From contig NZ_FUZU01000003.1 in the NCBI RefSeq assembly GCF_900167975.1, positions 558,001 to 622,000 on the forward strand: DNA of 64,000 bases, read 5' to 3'. Position 1 is the stretch's first letter. Each line of letters opens with the position of its first letter. The notes under the pieces are model-generated. The model did no database searches. It was not told the origin of the DNA and was given only the letters and a program-made list of their open reading frames with translations. The translations under genes and the position numbers were made by a program. Shown here one piece after another: positions 34,163 through 42,561 of the stretch. The stretch comes from Ohtaekwangia koreensis (lineage in GTDB: Bacteria > Bacteroidota > Bacteroidia > Cytophagales > Cyclobacteriaceae).

Positions 34163-34759
34163 TTAGAGCAACAGGAGTACTATACCAATATGAATCACGG
34201 CATGCTCAATAGAATCACGAAGATGTTTTAGTGCATTGGAAATATGCCACTCCACGGTACGCGTAGAAAGATTGAGACGCTCCGCGATTTCTGTATTGGA
34301 GAGATGTTCAAAACGGCTGAGGTAGAATACATTCCTGCATTTTTCCGGAAGGTTGTTCAAAGTCGCTTGCAGTAAACTATCGAGCTCTTTAAAATCGATG
34401 AGCTCTTCGGTACTGTTGATCGCCTTGTCTTTTCCTCCCAGATATAGTGTGTGCTCCATACTCAATTCAGTTCTGCGCAGATGTTGGGCTACCTGGTATT
34501 TTACAGATTGATATAGATAGGCTGAAAGAAAAGTAATCTGCAGGGTTTGCCGCTTCTTCCAGATCGCCAGAAAAACCTCCTGGACAATATCTTTTGATGC
34601 ATCTTCATCACGCAGCAAAGCATAGGAAGCGCGATACATACCTTCCCAGTAGCGATCGTACAGCGTGCTGAATGCAGCACGGCTATCGTTCTGCAACAGT
34701 TTTAGTAATTGTTCATCCGGGAGTGTATGTATGTTTTGAGACTCCATATAGGAGTTCAA
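34163..34759 (-). CDS. FecI-like ECF sigma-70 factor (module 1)
   Basis: This 198-residue sigma factor has region 2 (ALYDRYWEGMYRASYALLRDEDASKDIVQEVFLAIWKKRQ) and region 4 (LPEKCRNVFYLSRFEHLSNTEIAERLNLSTRTVEWHISNALKHLRD). Like many Bacteroidota family members it ends in a short hydrophobic tail (VIHIGIVLLLL). It should switch on the susC-susD-phosphodiesterase genes downstream. Another in-frame ATG at 34747 is possible. Confidence 0.94.
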   Translation of the reverse strand: MNSYMESQNIHTLPDEQLLKLLQNDSRAAFSTLYDRYWEGMYRASYALLRDEDASKDIVQEVFLAIWKKRQTLQITFLSAYLYQSVKYQVAQHLRRTELSMEHTLYLGGKDKAINSTEELIDFKELDSLLQATLNNLPEKCRNVFYLSRFEHLSNTEIAERLNLSTRTVEWHISNALKHLRDSIEHAVIHIGIVLLLL

Positions 34760-35068
34760 ATAACTTAAATAAAAAAGGAGCCAGTAACGTAAGTAGCATT
34801 AAGGAATTCTTAATTTTTAGGAATCGGAACATCCTGTTTGTCACAATATTCAGAGCTAACACTATATCGCTGAGAGTTCAATTAATAAAACGTTAATATA
34901 TCCTTTGATGTAAAGTAACGCTATTGCTGTTTCTTTGAGTCCCCCAAAACCCCGTGTCACCCGGATACGGAAAAATTACTGGCTGCATTTTGAATCTATG
35001 CTACTTCCGTTTGTCTTACGGATCGTGTTTTTCTGTTACATCGATCAACAAAATCATATACTATAACA

Positions 35069-35104
35069 AATTCAGAAGAGCTTGTTCTGATCTACTTCTG
35101 AATT
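35069..35104. repeat. Perfect 10-bp inverted repeat
   Basis: AATTCAGAAG (35069-35078) and CTTCTGAATT (35095-35104) flank 16 bases. No T-run follows, so an operator or RNA structure is as likely as a terminator. Confidence 0.45.
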
Positions 35105-35254
35105 GACTACTATAATAACAAAACAATTTGGACAATGCTGAGCAAGAGGTCTCACAGTGTCATACCTTTTGGCTAAGACGAGAAACGATAGGTTTCATAC
35201 TTCGTTGACATTTTTTTTGTTTGATTTTTAATGTTTGCGTGGCATTCTCATTTT

Positions 35255-35285
35255 TTACTATGCGCTTCAAAGGGTTGCATAGTAA
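35255..35285 (-). terminator. Hairpin at the end of module 2
   Basis: TTACTATGC pairs with GCATAGTAA across 13 bases, 36 bases past the lipoprotein stop at 35321. The T-run is on the wrong side for the minus strand, so termination efficiency is doubtful. Confidence 0.35.
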
Positions 35286-35320
35286 GATATAGTATACCGA
35301 CAGAGTCAGCGCTTTCCGTG

Positions 35321-36268
35321 TCAAGGGTGTAGATGCTTTCTTTTAAAGGAATTGCTAATACTTCTGAATACAGATATATTCTGAAGATAATCGCTGCTTG
35401 CCGTACCTACGAGCAGATAATATTTATTGCTATCAAACAGCATAACTTCATACTTGAGTCTTTTTACCTGTGAAGCTGAATCGTTCCGGTATGAAACAAT
35501 TTCAAATCCATTCAGGCTATCAATGACAATTTTGCGGATACCATTTTTGTCCACTTGACAGTCGGCACAAACGTCTTTCAATTGACCTAACGCAAAATCT
35601 TCACTTTGCTCTATATAACTATTCTCCATGGATGGGCCGGCAAAAAAAGAAAGATCAAAGATTTCCTGTTCGTTCCACTTGCCTTCCCTAGTATACATTA
35701 GCGAAGGACCTTGCAGCAGTTGCGCAAGTTTAAGAGGCTTTGCATCTATTGTAAAAGATAATGCACGCTGATCAGCTATATTCTCTTTTGCAACACGGGT
35801 TGTTATCAGTGCATTCCTGATATTGTCAGAGAGTTCGCGATCATTCTCTTTCAGGTATGCACTCATCACCGTGATAGCATGTCCATTCAATGGAAAGACC
35901 AGTGACCATTGTATGAAGTTTAGCCCCTGTGAAATCCGAAACGTTTTATATAACATGGCTTCCGTACTATCTATTGTAACCGGAATGGTGCTTAACAATT
36001 CGCCACCTTGTTTTGCCAGGGCTTGAGCGGTGAATCCACCTGCTATTGTTTTGAAATCCAGTGGCGATTGCAATACCATGATTGAAGCGGTGAGGCGCGT
36101 ATGCTTGAAGCCACCTATATCGGGGGCAAGTGTAAACTCTTCTGGCGGAATCAGCGTCACCGGTGTTCCGGGTATATGAATATATTTTTGTTTGCTATCC
36201 GATTCACGCATGGAGCAACCTGATATAAAGAGTAATACCAATATGATATAGCTGGTGAATGTCCTCAT
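35321..36268 (-). CDS. Lipoprotein of unknown function
   Basis: The ATG at 36268 gives MRTFTSYIILVLLFISGC, a clean lipoprotein signal. An upstream ATG at 36325 would bury it, so I prefer the shorter 315-residue form. The mature protein is an alpha+beta domain with segments such as ASIMVLQSPLDFKTIAGGF and YEVMLFDSNKYYLLVGTASSDYLQNISVFRSISNSF, reminiscent of DUF-type periplasmic lipoproteins that resemble PsbP/Mog1 folds. It has two cysteines close together (CADCQ), possibly a disulfide. It is the last gene of the module 2 run but lies behind a terminator, so it may have its own promoter. Confidence 0.72.
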   Translation of the reverse strand: MRTFTSYIILVLLFISGCSMRESDSKQKYIHIPGTPVTLIPPEEFTLAPDIGGFKHTRLTASIMVLQSPLDFKTIAGGFTAQALAKQGGELLSTIPVTIDSTEAMLYKTFRISQGLNFIQWSLVFPLNGHAITVMSAYLKENDRELSDNIRNALITTRVAKENIADQRALSFTIDAKPLKLAQLLQGPSLMYTREGKWNEQEIFDLSFFAGPSMENSYIEQSEDFALGQLKDVCADCQVDKNGIRKIVIDSLNGFEIVSYRNDSASQVKRLKYEVMLFDSNKYYLLVGTASSDYLQNISVFRSISNSFKRKHLHP

Positions 36269-36310
36269 AAACAAAAATTTAGATTGGTATATATTGTACT
36301 GAAAAATAAA

Positions 36311-36335
36311 GGAAGGGTGTAACAAGCACCCTTCC
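36311..36335 (-). terminator. Terminator after the LRR/T9SS gene
   Basis: GGAAGGGTG pairs perfectly with CACCCTTCC. On the minus strand it is followed by TTTATTTTTC. It lies 19 bases past the stop at 36354. Confidence 0.75.
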
Positions 36336-36353
36336 AGCCAGGCTTAGGTTAAT

Positions 36354-37865
36354 TTATTTTTTTATAACACGGACAACTTCACTTCTACCACCGTGTTGTG
36401 ATTTCACATAGTATACTCCTTGTTGTAATTCGTTACCGAGTGAAATTTTTGAATTAGTTTGAAGTCCGACAAGTCTCGATACGACATGACCACTCTTATC
36501 TAATACGATCACGGTTAGTTCTTCCTGCGTGGCTGTGGACACCTCCAGGGTTGCTTCTGCATGAAAAGGTGAAGGGAAAACTTTTGTATCACCATTACGC
36601 GCAGTGGCTAGAGTTACCGGGCAATTGTTAACGCTTACGAAAATTGCTTTGCGGTACAAGAACAAATCCGGTACATTACTATTGGTGACCTCAGTAGAGT
36701 AAGCGCCTGCATTCGCTACGGCTACTGCTGGAATAATGAGTACGGGACTGGTGGATGGATCAGATACAAATGAGAAATCGCTTGTGAACCAGGTAAAGCT
36801 GTTGTTGGGAGATGCTTCAAGCACATCGGCTGAAAGTTTCAAAGTGTCGCCTGCACAAACGGTTACCGATTGATTTGTACCAACGCTATCCTGTGGAGCG
36901 TAGCTTCCAGGAAGCATTTTAGAAATATTCGGCTCTATATCCGCAAAGGTAAGTTTGTTACTTCCAACAATTAATTGAAAAAGGGAAGCTACACCGGAAA
37001 GGTTTGGCAGGTTTTCAATTCGATTGTTCTCAATGTTAAACAAATATAGCTTTGTAAGCGAAGAAAGAGATGACGGTACAGAACCAGTAAGTTTGTTGTT
37101 GGCTGCATTGAAATATACTATACTGTCCATTAATCCAATCGTAGCGGGCAGACAGCCGCTAAGCTGGTTTTCGGAAATATATACCTGCTTGACTTTATCC
37201 AAAAAACCAATTACGGATGGAATCGTACCACTGAGTTGGTTGTTCTCCAGGAAAAGACTTTCCAGGTTAACTAAAATAGCAATGCTTACCGGTATCTTTC
37301 CTGTCAGTTTATTTTGTGCCAGGTTGAGGTAACGCAAATTGTAGAGTAGCCCAACCGTTGCTGGTATAGAACCGGTTAGTGAATTGCGGGAAAGATTCAG
37401 CGTTGTTAACTTGGTTAAGAATGTAAGTGAAGCAGGGATGCTTCCTGAAAACTGATTCTCAGACAAATCAAGCGTTGTCAGCTTGGATAAATTACTCAGC
37501 GCAGAAGGGATCGATCCGCTAAGCTGATTGCCAGGCAACCCAAGATTTTTCAATTCAGTGAGTTTTTTTACCTGGTCCGTTAGCGTTCCCGTCAGGTTGT
37601 TAAAGGGAAGGTATATTTCAGTAACACGTTTGCTTGTTACGGTAACACCTTGCCATGTACTTACCGGGCCACTTAACCAGTTGGTAGCAGAAGCCCAGCT
37701 TCCACCGTTGGTACTGTTGTAGAAAGCCACCAGCGCAGTGGAGTCAGCAACCGTTACCTGTGCCATACTTTTATAGCCCGTAATAAACACGGACAATACT
37801 ACTGTCCAAACCACTGCATTCCACGGTCTGAAAAGTTTACGTTGTAGAAGTTCTTTGTTTTTCAT
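36354..37865 (-). CDS. Leucine-rich-repeat surface protein with T9SS sorting domain
   Basis: This 503-residue protein has a hydrophobic export signal (about 15-36). About ten plant-type LRRs (LTTLDLSENQFSGSIPASLTFLTKL and similar) span 90-290. An Ig-like segment (about 325-410) follows. The C-terminal type A sorting domain of the type IX secretion system (VFPSPFHAEATLEVSTATQEELTVIVLDKSGHVV..GVYYVKSQ.. VVRVIKK, 430-503) completes it. It should be exported and attached to the cell surface. LRR proteins bind other proteins or glycans. It lies downstream of the IPT/TIG gene in the same direction. Confidence 0.88.
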   Translation of the reverse strand: MKNKELLQRKLFRPWNAVVWTVVLSVFITGYKSMAQVTVADSTALVAFYNSTNGGSWASATNWLSGPVSTWQGVTVTSKRVTEIYLPFNNLTGTLTDQVKKLTELKNLGLPGNQLSGSIPSALSNLSKLTTLDLSENQFSGSIPASLTFLTKLTTLNLSRNSLTGSIPATVGLLYNLRYLNLAQNKLTGKIPVSIAILVNLESLFLENNQLSGTIPSVIGFLDKVKQVYISENQLSGCLPATIGLMDSIVYFNAANNKLTGSVPSSLSSLTKLYLFNIENNRIENLPNLSGVASLFQLIVGSNKLTFADIEPNISKMLPGSYAPQDSVGTNQSVTVCAGDTLKLSADVLEASPNNSFTWFTSDFSFVSDPSTSPVLIIPAVAVANAGAYSTEVTNSNVPDLFLYRKAIFVSVNNCPVTLATARNGDTKVFPSPFHAEATLEVSTATQEELTVIVLDKSGHVVSRLVGLQTNSKISLGNELQQGVYYVKSQHGGRSEVVRVIKK

Positions 37866-37903
37866 TGTGTTTAATGTTTTGAATATGTTTAGCCTGGCTT
37901 ATT

Positions 37904-40768
37904 CTATTTTTGTTTTTTGCGCAGCTTTAAAGGGAGTCGCAAGGATGCTCTTTGTGCTGCACCAGAAGATTCTTCCACGGCGAGGCCGCCTACGTAATTT
38001 GATGTACCGAGTTTAATAGAAGAGTATACAGTTTGAATTGTAGCAACCGGATCAGTCCCGGGGATCACTGAGAAGTCGTAACGTGCCCGGTATATATCTG
38101 CAAGCTGTGGATCCGCGGCACTGGCCTGAATCCAATATATATACTTCTCTTGCGTGTCAAGCGAGATACCGGCAACCTGACTGGCACTCAGTACTTTTAG
38201 TTCGGTAAGAGAGCCGGTTCCATCCAGGTCTCCACTCAGGATTCTGAATTCACCGGTAGCCTCATTGGCGTCCAATACAAAAATCTTCCCGGAGGAATAG
38301 TCTATTTTAACATCGAGTACATAGCTCAACCCGTCAGATACATCAAATAGTGATTGCAGCGATCCCGATCCATCGGCATTGCCCTGCAAAATCTGATAGC
38401 CACTGGTATAGTTCAGATCGGCTAAATATACTTTGTTATTATTAGGAAGATAGGTTATCCCCATGATGGACTCAAGACCATCGCTCGTATCGAACAGCAA
38501 TTCCGGTGTTCCGGAACCATCGGTATTTCCCCGGTATATACTGGTGCTTCCCGACCAGTATATCTTTTGATTGGCGGCATCCAGACTCAGATCGATTATT
38601 CCATTTCCACCAGTCTCTGTAAAATTGAACAACTCTACCCTTCCTGTATTATTCAGATTGCTCTGAATCAATGCCCCGGACTCATCCAGATATACTTTGC
38701 TATTGGCAAGGTCGACTACCAGACTGCTTACGCTCGCAGCGTTGGCTGTCTTATATACAGTTTGTGTTGCCGGAGGATCAAAGACAGCTTTCTTAATAAG
38801 GACTGCCTGTGATGTAACGATATCATCTGCAGCAGAATAATATACATTCCTAACCGTAGCAGGCTTAGCCTTCACGGAAAACGCTATAGCATTGGAAGTT
38901 TTTCCGAAAGCGGTAAGGGTGATATTATAATTGCCGGGTGCAATATCCGGTATATATACCGATACCTTATCGGGTAATACATCCCCCGCATTCACGAGTG
39001 TGGCTACGGTGTTACCAAACTTGACTATATTATTACTTTCAGTCAGATCAAAATCAGTACCCGTTAGCGCTACAGTAGCGCCCGGAATTCCCTGTGTAGG
39101 CGTGACCAGTGTAATGGCAGGCTGACCTTCCACTATAATTTTCCGATCCTTGTTTGAAGTCTCTCCAGACTGATCTACGGATATAGACCATTCACCGGGG
39201 CTGATGTCCGAAGGCACCACAACGGTGAGCTGATTTTCTGAAGCCGTAAGCGGAGTTCTACTCGAAGCACCGTTGCCGGTAAATGTCACCCCTATATCTT
39301 CCTTCACTGCACTAAAATTGGCACCGGTAATCGTGAGCGTTGCGCCACGCTTTATAGTACCAGGATTCAAGGCAGTAATAACAGGAACTAATTTTGAATA
39401 TATAGTAAAATCGAGGCTTGTTCCGGTCTTGCTATCTTTGGTTACAGAGATTGGGCCGGACTCTGCTCCTTCCGGAACGCGAACGATTAGTTCTGTTGCC
39501 GTGGCGGATGTAACAGTGGCAAGCTTGTTATTGGAAAAACGTACTTCATTCTGTGCAGCCACAGTACTGAAGTTTTCTCCCTTTATTACAACAGTACTGA
39601 GTACCGGACCACGGTTGGGCTGGAGCTCAAATACAACAGGTGTGCCCGCAGCCGAAAGTGTAAAGGATGGTCCTGTTGCAAGACGGCCGTTTACGTCAAC
39701 CGTTACAGGGCCTGATGTAATTCCTGCCGGTAATTTTACCTGCAACTCTCTTTCTGTAGCTTTGGTTACCGCTACATCTATACCGTTAAACTTAACTTTA
39801 TTCTCCGACAATATAGAGCTGAAATTATACCCTGTGATCTTAATGGTGGCACCCGTCAGTCCTGATCGCGGGAATATATCTGTAACGGATGGATATACCT
39901 CGAAGAGTATATCTGAAACAATTTCGATATCGTCGTATTCAATTTTCAAAGTACCATCTGTTGCACCCGGAGGAACAACAACTTTTAAATCGCGCGATGT
40001 ACTTTCAGGCAAAGGATTGCCGGATGCATTATCGCCTGTAAAATATATAGTAACATCGGCGCTTGTATTCAATCCTTTTCCTTTCAATGCAATAGTATCT
40101 CCTACTACTCCCTGACCGGGCTCAAGAGATGCTATAATTCCTGTATTCAGTGTAAAAGATACTCCGAGGTATCCCAGCACACTGATACTGCCAGTACGGG
40201 CAGATGGCGGGACAATCACTTTCAACTCGATGGACGATCCTCCGATCACGGCTGCCAGCGCCTTAACTTCCTTCGGATTAAACCGAACTGAATTCGTCTG
40301 TGGCTGTGATCTGAAGTTATTTCCTTTTATCGTAACGGTATCTCCAATCCATGCATGATCTGGTTCTATTTTATCAATCACCGGAACGAGGATGGTTAGC
40401 GGCGGGCTATCAGCAGTTTCTTCATCCAGTATATTAACATGTATAGTACCGGACTGAACGCCATCAGGGACTTTCACATATAGTCTTCCGGTAGTAGAAT
40501 TATCCAAAGGTTTTACGCTACCGGATATACCCTGGAAAGATATATCATTATACTCATAACCGGGGCTAAACCCTTCCCCTATAATAGCAATGGTATCGCC
40601 AACCATAGCTTGAGCAGGTTCTACTGAAAATATTTTCAGGGGAGTGAATTCATCCTCTTGCTGACAGGATATAGTAGTATAGATCAGCAGCACACTTGCT
40701 ATAGCAGTCGCTGCTATTTTAAATTTTAATGTCGTCAGAAGCAGGTAAAGATCTTTTCGTAGCATCAT
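37904..40768 (-). CDS. Surface lipoprotein with IPT/TIG repeats and a YWTD-like propeller
   Basis: This 954-residue protein has lipoprotein signal IYTTISC (Cys about 35). Some eight IPT/TIG immunoglobulin-like repeats fill residues 40-640, each opening like IEPDHAWIGDTVTIKGNNFRSQPQTNSVRFNPKEV. Residues 640-935 carry repeats such as DAANQKIYWSGSTSIYRGNTDGSG, matching the YWTD/low-density-lipoprotein-receptor type propeller. The tail is basic (RLPLKLRKKQK). Proteins of this build are surface-exposed binding or spacer proteins in Bacteroidota. Following a TonB receptor and a beta-helix lipoprotein, it is likely part of the same uptake machinery. Confidence 0.88.
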   Translation of the reverse strand: MMLRKDLYLLLTTLKFKIAATAIASVLLIYTTISCQQEDEFTPLKIFSVEPAQAMVGDTIAIIGEGFSPGYEYNDISFQGISGSVKPLDNSTTGRLYVKVPDGVQSGTIHVNILDEETADSPPLTILVPVIDKIEPDHAWIGDTVTIKGNNFRSQPQTNSVRFNPKEVKALAAVIGGSSIELKVIVPPSARTGSISVLGYLGVSFTLNTGIIASLEPGQGVVGDTIALKGKGLNTSADVTIYFTGDNASGNPLPESTSRDLKVVVPPGATDGTLKIEYDDIEIVSDILFEVYPSVTDIFPRSGLTGATIKITGYNFSSILSENKVKFNGIDVAVTKATERELQVKLPAGITSGPVTVDVNGRLATGPSFTLSAAGTPVVFELQPNRGPVLSTVVIKGENFSTVAAQNEVRFSNNKLATVTSATATELIVRVPEGAESGPISVTKDSKTGTSLDFTIYSKLVPVITALNPGTIKRGATLTITGANFSAVKEDIGVTFTGNGASSRTPLTASENQLTVVVPSDISPGEWSISVDQSGETSNKDRKIIVEGQPAITLVTPTQGIPGATVALTGTDFDLTESNNIVKFGNTVATLVNAGDVLPDKVSVYIPDIAPGNYNITLTAFGKTSNAIAFSVKAKPATVRNVYYSAADDIVTSQAVLIKKAVFDPPATQTVYKTANAASVSSLVVDLANSKVYLDESGALIQSNLNNTGRVELFNFTETGGNGIIDLSLDAANQKIYWSGSTSIYRGNTDGSGTPELLFDTSDGLESIMGITYLPNNNKVYLADLNYTSGYQILQGNADGSGSLQSLFDVSDGLSYVLDVKIDYSSGKIFVLDANEATGEFRILSGDLDGTGSLTELKVLSASQVAGISLDTQEKYIYWIQASAADPQLADIYRARYDFSVIPGTDPVATIQTVYSSIKLGTSNYVGGLAVEESSGAAQRASLRLPLKLRKKQK

Positions 40769-40787
40769 GGGGTTAAGTGTTTATAAA

Positions 40788-40820
40788 AACAACTCCTGCC
40801 TTACGGGGCAGAAAGTTGTT
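40788..40820 (-). terminator. Terminator after the beta-helix gene
   Basis: AACAACTCCTGCC (40788-40800) pairs with GGGCAGAAAGTTGTT, with a small bulge. On the minus strand the hairpin is followed by TTTTTATAAAC. It lies between the beta-helix gene (ends 40862) and the IPT/TIG gene (starts 40768), so the latter may need read-through or its own promoter. Confidence 0.7.
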
Positions 40821-40861
40821 TGTATGAAATCAGTCCAGTTGTAGTGAGAATAACTTCTTAC

Positions 40862-42394
40862 CTAGTTAGGATAAGGAGCATTTTGAGGATCGTAGTTCAC
40901 CCATGATCCGGTGAAATTCCATCCGTTATCATCTGCAAATCTGCGGGCACCACGGAAGAATGTAGTGGTAACCGTCGTGCTGGTTGTGTTAGCAGTAAAG
41001 AAGCTGTCCAGTAAATTTGCATTTGTTCCGTTCGTCTCAACAGCAGAAGTTGCGCTTGAAGGTCTTACGCTTGGATTGGTTAATGTCCATGCAGCAGTAG
41101 ACAAGCCACTTTGAGCTACCATGCTTCCTGCGCCCAGGTTAGAACATACTGTTGCGTTGTTACAAAGATTCGTTGCGCTTAATGTCCACACATTGTTAGG
41201 AGCAACCGGTTCAGTGAAGCAAAGAGAAGCTGCTACATTGAAAGGTTTCACCGCAGTATTGTGTGTTAACTGTACGCCTGCAGGTGATGCAACAACAGAA
41301 GTTGTTTCAGCAAATACCTGGTTCCGTGGCCAGCCTGTAATAATCGTGTTGTATACATCTATACCGGTGTTACGTCTCAAATGTAAGCCATCCTGAAAAC
41401 GTGGGTCCGGAGAAGGGTTGTTTACAACGGTACGGGTACATGCCGGATCGTAAGGACCGATCAATGTGAAATTACTGAAGCGAGCAGTGGTACGTGTTCC
41501 GTTTACACCATCAGCATCTGTATCGGATTCAAAACCGTTCGATGCAGAGTTGTCAGCAATTGCAGGATCGCGCACAGCGATTCCAAATTGTACTTTACCT
41601 TTATATCCGAAATCACTATCGAAGTCATCATCCTGGTTACGATAAGAGATCAGGTATTTGGCATTTACGGCACCACCAAACCATTCGAAAGCATCGTCAC
41701 CACCATAGGAAACCTGGATGTGATCGATGTCGGTTTCACTACCGACACTATATAGAGTTAAACCATTCTTCTCGCTATTTGCAACAGAAGCTTGTGGTAT
41801 ACCACCGAACTCGATACGCACATAACGCAACACGCCAGAGTCGTCAGCATCGTTTGTACCACCGTACTGAGGTGCTGTAACGCATGCAGGATAACCTTCT
41901 GCATTCACGTTTGCACCCTGGTTGTTTACAGCTCTTCCTAAAATGTTAACGCCACCCCAGTCTTTGGGAGCACGTGAACCTGCAGGTTGATTAGATGTAA
42001 AAACAATTGGATTGGTAGAAGTACCGTTCGCTATAATTTTTGCGCCACGTTCAATGGTCAGAGTTCCTCTGGAAGCTTTATCACCACGAACAACAACACC
42101 GGCCTGTATAGTAAGTGTTGCGTTATTGTTAACCCGTACATCGCCATACAAGATATAGGGATTGCCGGCAGGTGTCCACGTAGTGTTCGCAGTAATGTTT
42201 GTAATGGTGCACTCCGTTGCTGTAGAAGGGCCAACCGGTGTAGCAAGCAAACTTACATTACCATTTCTGCTAGGATCATTGATGAGACTGTTTGAATCAT
42301 CTGTTGCCAGCTGGTCGGAACACGCATAGAGCATGCCAGCAACGGCTGCCACTGCAATGGCGCGTGTTGCTAAAATTTTAAAGTTGTTTTTCAT
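40862..42394 (-). CDS. Beta-helix surface lipoprotein associated with a TonB receptor
   Basis: The start at 42394 (MKNNFKILATRAIAVAAVAGMLYAC) gives a lipoprotein signal and 510 residues; the ATG at 42418 is eight codons upstream. After an Asn/Thr-rich stretch comes a right-handed parallel beta-helix pattern (ILYGDVRVNNNATLTIQAGVVVRGDKASRGTLTIERGAKIIANGTSTNPIVFTSNQPAG), with DADDSGVLRYVRIEFGG and DIDHIQVSYGGDDAFEWFGG. Proteins of this family are regularly encoded directly after TonB-dependent receptors in Bacteroidota. No catalytic residues are recognised. It is probably the surface partner of the receptor. Confidence 0.82.
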   Translation of the reverse strand: MKNNFKILATRAIAVAAVAGMLYACSDQLATDDSNSLINDPSRNGNVSLLATPVGPSTATECTITNITANTTWTPAGNPYILYGDVRVNNNATLTIQAGVVVRGDKASRGTLTIERGAKIIANGTSTNPIVFTSNQPAGSRAPKDWGGVNILGRAVNNQGANVNAEGYPACVTAPQYGGTNDADDSGVLRYVRIEFGGIPQASVANSEKNGLTLYSVGSETDIDHIQVSYGGDDAFEWFGGAVNAKYLISYRNQDDDFDSDFGYKGKVQFGIAVRDPAIADNSASNGFESDTDADGVNGTRTTARFSNFTLIGPYDPACTRTVVNNPSPDPRFQDGLHLRRNTGIDVYNTIITGWPRNQVFAETTSVVASPAGVQLTHNTAVKPFNVAASLCFTEPVAPNNVWTLSATNLCNNATVCSNLGAGSMVAQSGLSTAAWTLTNPSVRPSSATSAVETNGTNANLLDSFFTANTTSTTVTTTFFRGARRFADDNGWNFTGSWVNYDPQNAPYPN

Positions 42395-42457
42395 TGTGTG
42401 TTGGTTTATATTTAACAATTATTTAAACTGGACTGCATTTCCGGTTTTCATTGTGTG

Positions 42458-42482
42458 ATGGCTCCGACTGCATCGGGGCCAT
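42458..42482. other. Stem-loop between the TonB receptor and the beta-helix gene
   Basis: ATGGCTCCGA pairs with TCGGGGCCAT around CTGCA. The T-run lies only on the plus-strand side, so it may be a processing or attenuation hairpin on the minus-strand transcript. Confidence 0.45.
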
Positions 42483-42561
42483 TTTTATATAGCTATATCT
42501 ATAGATCATGGAGTTCCGGTCAATTCATTCTTCTTCCATAGGATCCATAGCGTAAAGCATT

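Larger units (their letters stand above)
34760..35320. other. 560-bp intergenic region between modules 1 and 2
   Basis: No coding frame is supported here. It contains a perfect 10-bp inverted repeat, AATTCAGAAG and CTTCTGAATT (35069-35104, 16-base loop), and a 9-bp hairpin, TTACTATGC/GCATAGTAA (35255-35285), just past the lipoprotein gene ending at 35321. The rest is AT-rich and presumably carries the promoter of the module 1 sigma gene. Confidence 0.5.

Noticed and set aside
39273-40115. 280-codon plus-strand frame opposite the IPT/TIG gene
   Set aside because: The repetitive sense gene (Val/Thr/Ser-rich) creates long antisense frames. The product has no family signature.
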